64,000 nt of DNA, taken from the NCBI RefSeq assembly GCF_001280845.1, contig NZ_LGHP01000002.1, positions 257,970 to 321,969 of the forward strand, read 5' to 3'. The DNA is from Bacillus sp. FJAT-28004. Lineage in GTDB: Bacteria > Bacillota > Bacilli > Paenibacillales > Paenibacillaceae. Each line of letters begins with the position of its first letter. Position 1 is the first letter of the stretch. Below are positions 35,225 to 43,713 of this stretch, in pieces. A model generated the notes under the pieces. That model did no database searches and was not told where the DNA came from. It saw only the letters and a program-made list of their open reading frames with translations. A program made the position numbers and the translations under genes.

Positions 35225-36829
35225 TTGAAGAAGAAAGCATTGGCAGGCGGTATTATAGCAGTTGCACTTGTGGTCCTAACCTCATGCGCCGGTCAGGACA
35301 ATCCAAGATCCAAAGGAGAGGAGACGACGGCGTCTGGTGTTTCTAGTAAGGAAGAACGCCTCAAGCTGACATTCCTAACCTGGGACGGCGCCAAAATGAC
35401 GGATCAACCTTACGCAGTTAAAGCGATGCAGGACAAGTTTAACGTAGACATTACCTTTCAGCCGGAAAAGGGGGAAACGTATCAGCAGCAGCTGCTTTTG
35501 GACATCGCTTCGGGAAAGATGCCCGATTATTGGGTGGATTTGAAAATGCCCGAATATGATAAATTTGTCGCACAGGGTATTCCGGCCGAGCTTTCAGAGG
35601 ATTTCATCAAGCAGAACGCTCCTAATTATTATAACTGGCTGGTCAAAAATTCGGATCAAGAAGATCCGTTCATCTATCAACGCCGAGACGGCAAAATTTA
35701 CTCTTTACCGATTATTTGGACACTCGGCAGCGATGGTACGGTAGTTGGCATCCGAAACGATTGGTTGAAAAATGTAGGGATCACCAAAGTGCCGGAAACT
35801 CTCGGCGAGCTGGAAGAAGCGTTAATCAAATTCAGAAACGATGACCCCGATAAGAACGGAAAGAAAGATACGTACGGAATGGTTGCAAAAGCCGAGCTGC
35901 AGCCTGGGGTGGTGCCATTCTCGGATATGTTCACTTCGATCTTCGCCGCTTTCGGCGTGTATCCTGGAGCATTTACTGAAGAAAACGGGGTAATTGTCAA
36001 AGGAGAGATTCAGCCTGGAGCCAAGGATGCTTTGACCGTACTAAATAAATGGTATAAACAGGACCTTATCGATCTTGAGTTTGCCATTAACAAAAAAACG
36101 AACATAGAAGATAAAATCATTTCTGAGAAATTTGGCGTCGTTGAAAGTAACTGGTGGAACTTCCTCCCCGCAAGGGCGTTCTCCGGAGGCAAATACTATG
36201 AGAAAATTCCCGGCGTAGATTGGGCGCTCTTTGCCGGACCAAAAGGTCCCAATGGTGATTACGGAGCAATACAGAGAAATCCGGTAGGCAATTCTGGTCA
36301 ACAGTTCGCCAAAAGATTGGAAAAAGATCAAGAGAAACTGAAAAAGTACCTTGAAGTTATGGATGCCTACAACTTTAACAAGGATGTTCGTGCCTCGGTC
36401 ATTTATGGTGAGGATGGAACAACGTATAACATTACGTCAGAGGGTGACTATCAATTTATTCCGCCTTATGACGAAGAAAGCGAACGAATCAAGTTTGGAA
36501 TCGGACCGCAATATCCGTTTATGGGCAGCTTTAATGATTATGAATTCCAGACTCCATTCATGACCGATGCGAAATATAGGGATTTGAGGAAAAAGGTCGA
36601 GCATATCGGCAAAGGAAAATATGATATTCTGGAGCCCGTATCTAGACCCCTGTATAACGAGTATAAAGATCGTCTCGATCAATTTGCTGTCAAAGCCTTC
36701 ATTGACTTCATTACCGGGAAACGACCGATCAGCGAGTTTTATGGGTTCGTTACAGAATGGAAGGCAATGGGCGGAGATCAAGTGATGAAGGAAGCTAAGC
36801 AAAAATATGACGAATTGTTCAAGAAGTAA
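35225..36829 (+). CDS. Solute-binding lipoprotein, LplA/YtcQ-like (module B)
   Basis: A 534-residue lipoprotein. From TTG 35225 the N-terminus reads MKKKALAGG with lipobox VLTSC (Cys21); GGGGTG lies about 8 bp upstream. The in-frame GTG at 35216 would add three residues. It has a family-1-type sugar-binding fold and differs clearly from the module A lipoproteins, so the ligand probably differs. Confidence 0.88.
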   Translation: MKKKALAGGIIAVALVVLTSCAGQDNPRSKGEETTASGVSSKEERLKLTFLTWDGAKMTDQPYAVKAMQDKFNVDITFQPEKGETYQQQLLLDIASGKMPDYWVDLKMPEYDKFVAQGIPAELSEDFIKQNAPNYYNWLVKNSDQEDPFIYQRRDGKIYSLPIIWTLGSDGTVVGIRNDWLKNVGITKVPETLGELEEALIKFRNDDPDKNGKKDTYGMVAKAELQPGVVPFSDMFTSIFAAFGVYPGAFTEENGVIVKGEIQPGAKDALTVLNKWYKQDLIDLEFAINKKTNIEDKIISEKFGVVESNWWNFLPARAFSGGKYYEKIPGVDWALFAGPKGPNGDYGAIQRNPVGNSGQQFAKRLEKDQEKLKKYLEVMDAYNFNKDVRASVIYGEDGTTYNITSEGDYQFIPPYDEESERIKFGIGPQYPFMGSFNDYEFQTPFMTDAKYRDLRKKVEHIGKGKYDILEPVSRPLYNEYKDRLDQFAVKAFIDFITGKRPISEFYGFVTEWKAMGGDQVMKEAKQKYDELFKK

Positions 36830-36840
36830 CTGCAACTCAT

Positions 36841-36875
36841 TCGGGCTTAGGCTGTGTTGTCGGCCTTAAGCCCGA
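36841..36875 (+). terminator. Hairpin after the lipoprotein gene
   Basis: TCGGGCTTA-GGC pairs with GCC-TTAAGCCCGA. No T tract follows, so it is more likely an mRNA-stabilising hairpin or partial attenuator between the binding-protein gene and the enzyme genes than a full terminator. Confidence 0.45.
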
Positions 36876-36913
36876 CTAGATGGCAAAATAAAAGAAAAAA
36901 GGAATGATTTCAA

Positions 36914-37276
36914 ATGAGAACTTATCGTTTACAGCAGTTGGCCGATGTTACGGAAGGACATATTTTGAAAGACATTATGCCAGGGGATTACATCTCTTAC
37001 GGCGGACTTGCCTTCGAGAAGCCGGGTGCGCGCGCTCATACGAACGACGGTCCAGGCGGTATCGACTATCATGTGCACGAGGATTGTGAAGCTTTCCTTA
37101 TTCTGCAGGGCAAAGGTGAGGTTGAAATCAACAAAGAACACATGTACCCAGTAAAAACGGGAGATGTCGTCATTATTGAACCGGGAGAGGACCATCATCT
37201 CATTTCAAGCATGGAAGATCCTATTGTCGTCGTCTGGTGCCATGCGGGACCTTCCCGAAACAAAAATCAAATGTAA
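36914..37276 (+). CDS. Small cupin-domain protein (paralogue of 5299)
   Basis: A 120-residue cupin, homologous throughout to the protein at 5299. It shares THTNDGP-like (AHTNDGP), DYHVHEDCEAF with His, His, Glu metal ligands, PGEDHHL and a WCHAG C-terminal motif. A close copy in an independently regulated sugar module points to a conserved catabolic or sensing role linked to GH36-type enzymes. AAAAGGA precedes the ATG. Confidence 0.8.
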   Translation: MRTYRLQQLADVTEGHILKDIMPGDYISYGGLAFEKPGARAHTNDGPGGIDYHVHEDCEAFLILQGKGEVEINKEHMYPVKTGDVVIIEPGEDHHLISSMEDPIVVVWCHAGPSRNKNQM

Positions 37277-37378
37277 AGCAGAGAAGATTAACATTAAGGC
37301 GGTCGGGAACAAAAGAAGGCTTGTTCTACTTTGAAAACTTACGGAATCGGGACTAATTTAATATAGGAGAGGGTATGG

Positions 37379-38379
37379 TTGAAAAAGACAAAGGTTATTC
37401 AAATAGGCACCGGATTGCACGGATTAGAATGGATTAAAGCGATAATAGCGATGGAGGATAAAGTGGAGTTTGCTGCTATTGCCGATATGAGCACGGATAA
37501 TCTGGAAAAGGCAAAGGAGCTTTTGGATGGCAGGCCCGTTCCGGCATTTACCGATTACAAGCAGGCACTACAGGAAACCGACGCAAATATCGCGTTGTTG
37601 ATTACCCCCCTGGCACTCACAAAAAGCTAATGGAGGAAATGCTGGAGGCGGGTCTTCATATCATTTTGGAAAAGCCTATTTCATTGGATTGGGATGAATC
37701 TGTAGAGATGGCAGCACTGGCCGCACAAAGCGACCGCTATGTGATGATCAGCCAAAATTACCGTTGGAATCCTGCCGTTTTGGCAGTGAAAAATGCGGTA
37801 GAGGCAAACGTCGTCGGTCCTATAGAAGCCATTGAATGGAGCTTTGCACGCAATCATACATCTACGAGCTCCTTTGTAGCATGGCGCAAAGAATTGGAAG
37901 AAATGTTTTTAAAAGAAATGTGCGTCCATCATTTCGATCTAATGAGATATATATTGAACAGTAATACAGTCTCCGTATATGCACAAAGCCATAATCCTTC
38001 TTGGAGTTGGCTGGATAGCAATGGAAGCGTTTCAGTAATTCTTGGTTTCGAATCGGGTGTGCATGTCCACTACTACAGTAGCTTTGTCAATCGGGGGACG
38101 GATACCCCTTGGATCGGCAATTTTCGGTTGGTTGGCAATGATGGAGCAATCGAGGTATACAATGACTCACCTTGCATTGTGAGATTGGACGGTTCTAGAG
38201 AGGATATTCCACTTCCAAGCATGGCATATACAGGACTAAAGCATTCATTGTTCCATATGATGGAGTCGATCCGGGACGGTCGTAAGCCGTTAACCCACAT
38301 AGGTGATAATCTCCGAAGCTGGGAAGTCGTGTGTAGAGCTGTAGAATCGATTAGGGAACAACGAATGATCAAGTTTTAA
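37379..38379 (+). pseudogene. Gfo/Idh/MocA oxidoreductase split by a single-base frameshift
   Basis: Two adjacent frames encode one protein. 37379-37630 (TTG start) gives the Rossmann half (IGTGLHG) and runs to LITPLALTKS-stop. 37630-38379 continues with MEEMLEAGLHIILEKPISLD, carrying the EKP motif and the C-terminal domain. At 37606 a run of six C is one base short: a seventh C would read ITPPGTHKKLMEEM, the expected family sequence. So the gene is either inactivated, a sequencing error at a homopolymer, or uses slippage. The downstream part shows no decay, which favours a recent event or error. Confidence 0.8.
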
Positions 38380-38441
38380 TCCTGAGAGCAAAAGTTAAAC
38401 AGCAGAATATAAGGATAAAAAGCGAAGAGAGGATGAGCAAT

Positions 38442-39422
38442 ATGAAGGCAGTTCTGGTCGGATTAGGAAACTTCGGTTCAGGGTGGTACAAGAGATTAAG
38501 GCGCCATGCTGGCGTGGAGGAAGTATGCGTTGTTGAAGCGAACGTTCAGCTGCGCGAAACGATTGATCCGGAAACCCCATTTTATTCGTCTTTGGAAGAT
38601 GCGATCATCAGCGAGCGCCCCGATTTCGTCATAAATGTTACGCCTCCCCATATTCATACTACGATTAATGAGATCGCATTTGCGCATGGTCTGCCAGTTC
38701 TTTGCGAGAAGCCGATTTCGAACGATATTACGGATGCGCAATATATTGTCGGCCAAGCCGAACTGAAAAGCATCCCGTTCATGATTTCAGAGAATTACCG
38801 TTTTTTTGCTCCGGTTCTGAAGGCGAAGGAGCTTTTAGACAGTGGCGTTATCGGGCATTTGTCATCTGTGCATATCGAATTCGACCGCTATCATGTCGTA
38901 CCCGTTCCTTATTTTGGTCGGCTTGAAAACGGACTGCTGGAAGATGTAACGATTCATCATTTCGATATGATCCGATATTTTACCGGCCAGGAAGCGGTGA
39001 AAGTGTTCGCGATGAACAGCAATCCGCCTGGCAGCTGGACGGAAACGACGACAGTCCACCTAAGTGCTTGGATGGAGCTAGACGGCGGGACGGTCGTGGA
39101 TTATCACGGCAACATGATGGCCAAAGGAAAACTGACCGAATGGTATGGAGATTGGCGTTTCGAAGGAGCGGATGGCGCGATTTTGGTGACGAGCAACCGA
39201 GTGCAGCTTATAAAGGAAGGGATGGCCGATGAAGAATACACCTTTGCCGGGGTAGGAAACATGCTGTCGATCGATGAATTTCTAACTGCGTTGCAGGAAA
39301 AGCGGGAGCCAAGACCAAACGGAAGAGATTATTTGAAGTCACAATGCTTGGTGCATGCTGCAGCCGTATCGTCGAGAATGGGTAAAAAGCTTTCCGTGGA
39401 AGAAGCACTGAGAGAGGTGTGA
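38442..39422 (+). CDS. Gfo/Idh/MocA-family oxidoreductase (paralogue of 23088)
   Basis: A 326-residue NAD(P)-dependent oxidoreductase with VGLGNFG, CEKPIS and VTIHHFDMIRY motifs. It matches the module A protein at 23088 closely, including MKAVLVGLG and the WYKRL that follows. ATG 38442 has GAGAGG at about 9 bp; ATG 38433 sits inside that SD. It lies 62 bp after the frameshifted relative and just before the GH36-like gene. Confidence 0.85.
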   Translation: MKAVLVGLGNFGSGWYKRLRRHAGVEEVCVVEANVQLRETIDPETPFYSSLEDAIISERPDFVINVTPPHIHTTINEIAFAHGLPVLCEKPISNDITDAQYIVGQAELKSIPFMISENYRFFAPVLKAKELLDSGVIGHLSSVHIEFDRYHVVPVPYFGRLENGLLEDVTIHHFDMIRYFTGQEAVKVFAMNSNPPGSWTETTTVHLSAWMELDGGTVVDYHGNMMAKGKLTEWYGDWRFEGADGAILVTSNRVQLIKEGMADEEYTFAGVGNMLSIDEFLTALQEKREPRPNGRDYLKSQCLVHAAAVSSRMGKKLSVEEALREV

Positions 39423-39465
39423 CGACGATTTCGAATTGTGAATTATTTGAAGAGAGAGGTTCAAT

Positions 39466-41262
39466 ATGCTGAATTTGGAAGATATGAAAAATATCAACTC
39501 TAGTGTTAGACTTACCGATTGCACAACAGCTAGTGACCGTGAGGTTATCGTAGAGAAATCATGGGAGAATAATCTCTTAAACGCTAAAGTTGTGAATCGG
39601 TCCGATCATTCACTGCGGATTAGAGAGGTCGTACTTTTTTCTGGGGATATGTCTCTTGCACCCGATACTCCATTTTACGGTGAAGGCTTTCAAATGCTTA
39701 CCCAATACAGTGGCACTCTTTCTTTGCCCTATGTGATCGGGGCTTACGGAAAAGATCGTGACTTCTTCCGAGTCCCCGAAACTCCGTTTCATGAGAACTT
39801 ATGGACGGTATACAACCTGATGGCCTTGTCTCCCAGTCATGAGGAGCACTTACTGATGGCGTTTACTTCATGCAATCGCTTTTCCGGCGAGTTTCGATTC
39901 AGAAATTCCTATATCGAAGTGATTATGGATACAGAAGATTTAGAGCTGGGGCCTGGCCAGTCGTGGGAATTGGAACAATTCATGTTTTCTTCCGGAGCGA
40001 ACCGCGATCTGCTCTTTCAAGAATTGGCTGAATGCCTCAATCGGAACCACCCGCGAATGCTTTACCCTGAAATTCCTACGGGATGGTGTTCCTATTATTG
40101 CCTTCGCCCGATAACTGCAGAGGGGCTCTACGAGAATGCGCGCAGCATGGTCCAGCGAATACCTGAACTGAAGCGAATTCAAATTGATGGGGGCTATGCA
40201 GCAGCCGACGGAGACTTCCTAATTCCGAGTGTTACGCTTGGGGCAGACATCAAAACGATTAGTGAAGGTATCCGGGCAACCGAGATTGAAGCTGCAGGTT
40301 ACATTTCTCCCTTTATTGTAGAACCGGGGTCGAAGCTGATGCTTGAGCATCCGGATTGGCTGGTTCAAGATCAGGAAGGCAAACCGTTCAATGGAATCGG
40401 TCAAAAAAAGAAGCTGCCGGAAAAGCAATGGTATATGCTTGACGGAACGCATCCTGAAGCCCAAAACTATTTGAAGTCAGCTGTCAGGGTTATGCATGAT
40501 GAATGGGGTTGGCGGTATTTTAAGCTGGATTTTCTGCAATACGGTGCCTTGCCAGGATACCGTCACGACAAACAAGCAACTAGAATCGAAGCATTTCGCA
40601 GTGGAATGAAAGCGATTGTCGATGAAGTCGGGCACGACAGCTTTATTCTTGGGTGCAATGCTCCTTTCTGGCCGCTTCTTGGTTTAGTTCATGGGAACCG
40701 GGTGACCAATGATATTGCAAGGGACTGGAAACATGTCAGTGGCAATGCGAAGGAGCTATTTCCCCGAAACTGGCAAAACGACACCTTGTGGTATAACGAC
40801 CCGGATGTCATAGTCCTTGAAAGAGTAACGTTTAATAATCAGACGATTAGCGGCGAAGTTATTGAGAAAAAATCGGATATTTCGGATCAAGAGTTCGAAT
40901 TTCATAAAGCCGTTATCTTAGCATCCGGAGGGATGATCCTAAGCGGAGACTTAATTCCATCTTTGTCCGAGCAAAATGTTCGGGTATTGCAAAAGCTCTT
41001 GCCTCCAACCGGCAAAGCCGCCTACTTTGACGATGATACTTATACGATTGGACGAATTAAATTGGAGGATCGATATCTCATTTGCGTCTTCAATATTGAC
41101 GACCAGCCTAAAGATATCGAGATAAGTTTGGATGGGAGCTATCGGGTTTACGATTTTTGGACGGACGAGGAAGTCGGGTACTACACGAACGCGATGAAAC
41201 TTAACGGCCTAGAACCTCATTGTGCCAAGGTATTATATTATGAGGTACACAAGAACACATAA
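39466..41262 (+). CDS. GH36-like (clan D) alpha-galactosidase-like glycosidase
   Basis: A 598-residue protein with an N-terminal beta domain and a TIM barrel. IQIDGGYAAADGDF replaces the usual DDGW segment; nucleophile candidate Asp355 is in FKLDFLQYG and acid/base candidate Asp416 in VTNDIARDW. The altered substrate-binding loop suggests a specificity different from the 5677 and 18580 enzymes. No signal peptide. It is the last gene of module B; a sigK remnant begins about 58 bp after its stop. Confidence 0.75.
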   Translation: MLNLEDMKNINSSVRLTDCTTASDREVIVEKSWENNLLNAKVVNRSDHSLRIREVVLFSGDMSLAPDTPFYGEGFQMLTQYSGTLSLPYVIGAYGKDRDFFRVPETPFHENLWTVYNLMALSPSHEEHLLMAFTSCNRFSGEFRFRNSYIEVIMDTEDLELGPGQSWELEQFMFSSGANRDLLFQELAECLNRNHPRMLYPEIPTGWCSYYCLRPITAEGLYENARSMVQRIPELKRIQIDGGYAAADGDFLIPSVTLGADIKTISEGIRATEIEAAGYISPFIVEPGSKLMLEHPDWLVQDQEGKPFNGIGQKKKLPEKQWYMLDGTHPEAQNYLKSAVRVMHDEWGWRYFKLDFLQYGALPGYRHDKQATRIEAFRSGMKAIVDEVGHDSFILGCNAPFWPLLGLVHGNRVTNDIARDWKHVSGNAKELFPRNWQNDTLWYNDPDVIVLERVTFNNQTISGEVIEKKSDISDQEFEFHKAVILASGGMILSGDLIPSLSEQNVRVLQKLLPPTGKAAYFDDDTYTIGRIKLEDRYLICVFNIDDQPKDIEISLDGSYRVYDFWTDEEVGYYTNAMKLNGLEPHCAKVLYYEVHKNT

Positions 41263-41319
41263 ATGGACATAAAGGCTTCGAGAGTCCGCATGACAAACAC
41301 GGTTGTATGGTGTTAGTTC

Positions 41320-41529
41320 GGTCGCGGATTGAGAAGCGGGCGCTGATGAAGCTTTATCATGAGTTTTATAAGGCGAAGAGATGACGGGTCATTATTAATA
41401 TTGTTCGAATAAGTTCTTTTGTAGATTCAATGGCCATGTCTTCATGACGTGGCTTTTTTTATTCCTGTGATTTTTTCAAATCTGTTGGTTGATAAAAATT
41501 GTAAATCACCAAAGGTTGGATTTGTTTAG
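41320..41529 (+). repeat. sigK 3'-end remnant, copy 3, with terminator and flank
   Basis: The remnant encodes in frame SRIEKRALMKLYHEFYKAKR plus stop (ending at 41384), continues through the same post-stop sequence (GTCATTATTAATATTGTT), a terminator at 41433-41460 (GCCATGT/ACGTGGC) and matches copy 1 on to GGTTGGATTTGTTTA at 41529. No upstream part of sigK is present. It separates modules B and C and is the longest remnant. Confidence 0.9.
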
Positions 41530-41969
41530 GGCAACCAGAGCCAATCGTATGCCTTATTAGAAGTTTCAAAACTTGATCAAAGCTTGAAAATTTTTCCTCA
41601 TTTTAATATAGATCTGTACCTAAAAAACATGACCTAACCAGAAGACTGAGGTTGGTTAATCAAATTGTAGGCAGACTGTATCTTTACTCTCCTTCGAGTT
41701 ATTGGCGCTTTAGTTGAGTAAGGCACTATAAGATAGCTCTTTTTCGTATTTTATTATTTAATAATCTAGGCGCATAGATCTAATAGAGATCTAATAGATC
41801 AAGCGTCTTTTTTGTGCCAGATTGTGTAATTCTACGGACTGTTCTTGAGAGAATAGATGATTACGTTAATTTAATGATTTTCATATCCATGAAATTATTT
41901 CATGATATATTGCTAAATACTCTAAATTATATTATATTATTCACAATAATGAAAATACGGGGTGAATTT
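41530..41969. other. AT-rich non-coding region before module C
   Basis: No convincing gene. A hairpin at 41769-41813 (G-CGC...GATCTA arms followed by six T) may be an intrinsic terminator of a lost gene. From here base composition drops sharply toward AT. Confidence 0.45.
41769..41813 (+). terminator. Possible intrinsic terminator
   Basis: GGCGCATAGATCTA pairs imperfectly with TAGATCAAGCGTC, followed by a six-T tract. AGATCTAATAG is also directly repeated within it. Confidence 0.4.
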
Positions 41970-42551
41970 ATGAATATAGGAATGGAAATAAAGAAATTGA
42001 GGACTGAAAAAGGAATTACTTTGAAAGAGTTAAGTGAAAAAAGCGAACTATCTGTTGGATTTCTGTCTCAATTAGAAAGGGGGCTTACTACCATAGCTGT
42101 TGATTCACTTGAAAAACTAGCTGATATTTTGGAAGTACATTTAACACATTTTTTTGATTATCCACTAAAAAGGAAAGATATGGTTTTAAGAAGTTATGAA
42201 CAAGAATTAATGGATTCAGTAGAAGGTGGTTTTATTAAGTATAGTTTAAGTACAAACTTAGAAAATAAACAACTTTTTCCAAGGCTTATAGAAATTCTTC
42301 CACAAAAGAAAGATGAAGAAATATTATCCTATAAGCATAAGGGAGAAGAGTTCATTTATGTTTTAGAGGGTATATTAACAGTTTACATAAATGGTAAGAG
42401 GCATGAAGTATATCCTGGTGACAGTGTTCATATGGACTCAAATATTGCCCACAATTGGGCTAATTATACGAACAAAAAGGTCAAGCTTATAGCTGTTAAT
42501 ACGCCTAATTATATCTACAATAGTGGGTTTTATACTACAGATGCTGATTAG
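41970..42551 (+). CDS. XRE-family regulator with C-terminal cupin
   Basis: A 193-residue regulator. The N-terminal helix-turn-helix (LRTEKGITLKELSEKSELSVG, residues ~10-35, then LSQLERG) is followed by a cupin sensor domain (YKHKGEEFIYVLEGILTVY; GDSVHMDSNIAHNWAN). ATG 41970 has GGGGTG upstream; the frame is open back to 41814 but that extension is not conserved. It probably controls the two following genes. Composition is strongly AT-rich, unlike modules A and B. Confidence 0.85.
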   Translation: MNIGMEIKKLRTEKGITLKELSEKSELSVGFLSQLERGLTTIAVDSLEKLADILEVHLTHFFDYPLKRKDMVLRSYEQELMDSVEGGFIKYSLSTNLENKQLFPRLIEILPQKKDEEILSYKHKGEEFIYVLEGILTVYINGKRHEVYPGDSVHMDSNIAHNWANYTNKKVKLIAVNTPNYIYNSGFYTTDAD

Positions 42552-42591
42552 TAAAGACATTATATAAAATAAACAGAAAGTGATCATAACA

Positions 42592-43713
42592 ATGGAAAAA
42601 TTTGTATTATATCTAATCGGTTCTTTTTTTGTAATCGGAGCTATTGATTATATTACCGGAAATCATTTGAAACTGGGTGGGAAATTTGAGGAAGGCATAA
42701 AGACCATGGGAGCTTTAGGGCTTGGCATGATAGGAATACTTTCTTTAGCCCCTATACTTACAAATTTTTTATCCGCTGAGATTATTCCAATCTTTAGAGT
42801 TTTTCATCTAGATCCTTCTATTGTTCCTGCAGCATTTTTAGCTGTAGATATGGGGGGCTATCAAATGGCAAATGAGCTAGCATTGACAGAGGAAATGGGG
42901 GCATTCTCAGGAATTATCATCGCATCTACATTAGGAGCCACAATTAGTTTTTCAATACCTGTCGCGTTAGGGATGCTTTCTAAAGAGGATGAAAAATATT
43001 TTTCTATGGGTGTGTTGGTTGGAATTATTACTATACCAATAGGATGTCTTGCAGCAGGCCTTTGGCAAAAAATAAATATCAATATATTAGTATGGAATCT
43101 GGTACCTATATTTGTTTTTGCCATTATTTTAGGAGCAGGATTATTAAAAGCTCCTCATGTTTTTATAAAAGTTTTTAATGTATTTGGAAAGCTTATAATG
43201 AGTTTGAGTACTGTTGGATTACTTTTACAAGGTATAGATGTGATATTTGGTGTAAGGCTTGTCTCAGAATTAGCACCACTATCTGAATCTACTGTAATAG
43301 TAGGCAAGATCGCATTTGTTTTAGGTGGAGCATATCCTATGCTAGCACTTATCAATCGAATTTTTAAAAATAGTTTTAAAGAAATAGGGGAGAAATTTGG
43401 AATTAATTCAGTGTCAGTAGCAGGCATTCTAGGAAGTTTGGCTAGTAATCTGTTGATATTTGGAACATTTAAGGAAATGAATCCTAAAGGAAAAGTGGTA
43501 TGTACTGCCTTTGGAATAAGTGGAGCATTTGTATTTGGAGGTCAATTTGGATTTGTGTCAGGAGTAGCCCCAGAAATGTTAGGAGCGTTTATCATATCAA
43601 AACTTACAGCCGGAATAATTAGTATAGTACTAGCTGCATGGCTATATGATCGTGAAAATAAAGAATTTAGTCTTAAGGAAAATGGAGGTATTAGTAATGA
43701 ATATCAGGGATAG
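42592..43713 (+). CDS. EutH-family integral membrane transporter
   Basis: A 373-residue, highly hydrophobic protein with about ten membrane spans. The segments GIKTMGALGLGMIGILSLAP, PAAFLAVDMGGYQMA and the C-terminal GFVSGVAPEML resemble the ethanolamine permease EutH. None of the other eut genes is nearby. Its partners are a regulator and an M24 peptidase, so the substrate may be another amine or a dipeptide-derived product. It is AT-rich like its neighbours and overlaps the next gene by 17 bp. Confidence 0.75.
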   Translation: MEKFVLYLIGSFFVIGAIDYITGNHLKLGGKFEEGIKTMGALGLGMIGILSLAPILTNFLSAEIIPIFRVFHLDPSIVPAAFLAVDMGGYQMANELALTEEMGAFSGIIIASTLGATISFSIPVALGMLSKEDEKYFSMGVLVGIITIPIGCLAAGLWQKININILVWNLVPIFVFAIILGAGLLKAPHVFIKVFNVFGKLIMSLSTVGLLLQGIDVIFGVRLVSELAPLSESTVIVGKIAFVLGGAYPMLALINRIFKNSFKEIGEKFGINSVSVAGILGSLASNLLIFGTFKEMNPKGKVVCTAFGISGAFVFGGQFGFVSGVAPEMLGAFIISKLTAGIISIVLAAWLYDRENKEFSLKENGGISNEYQG

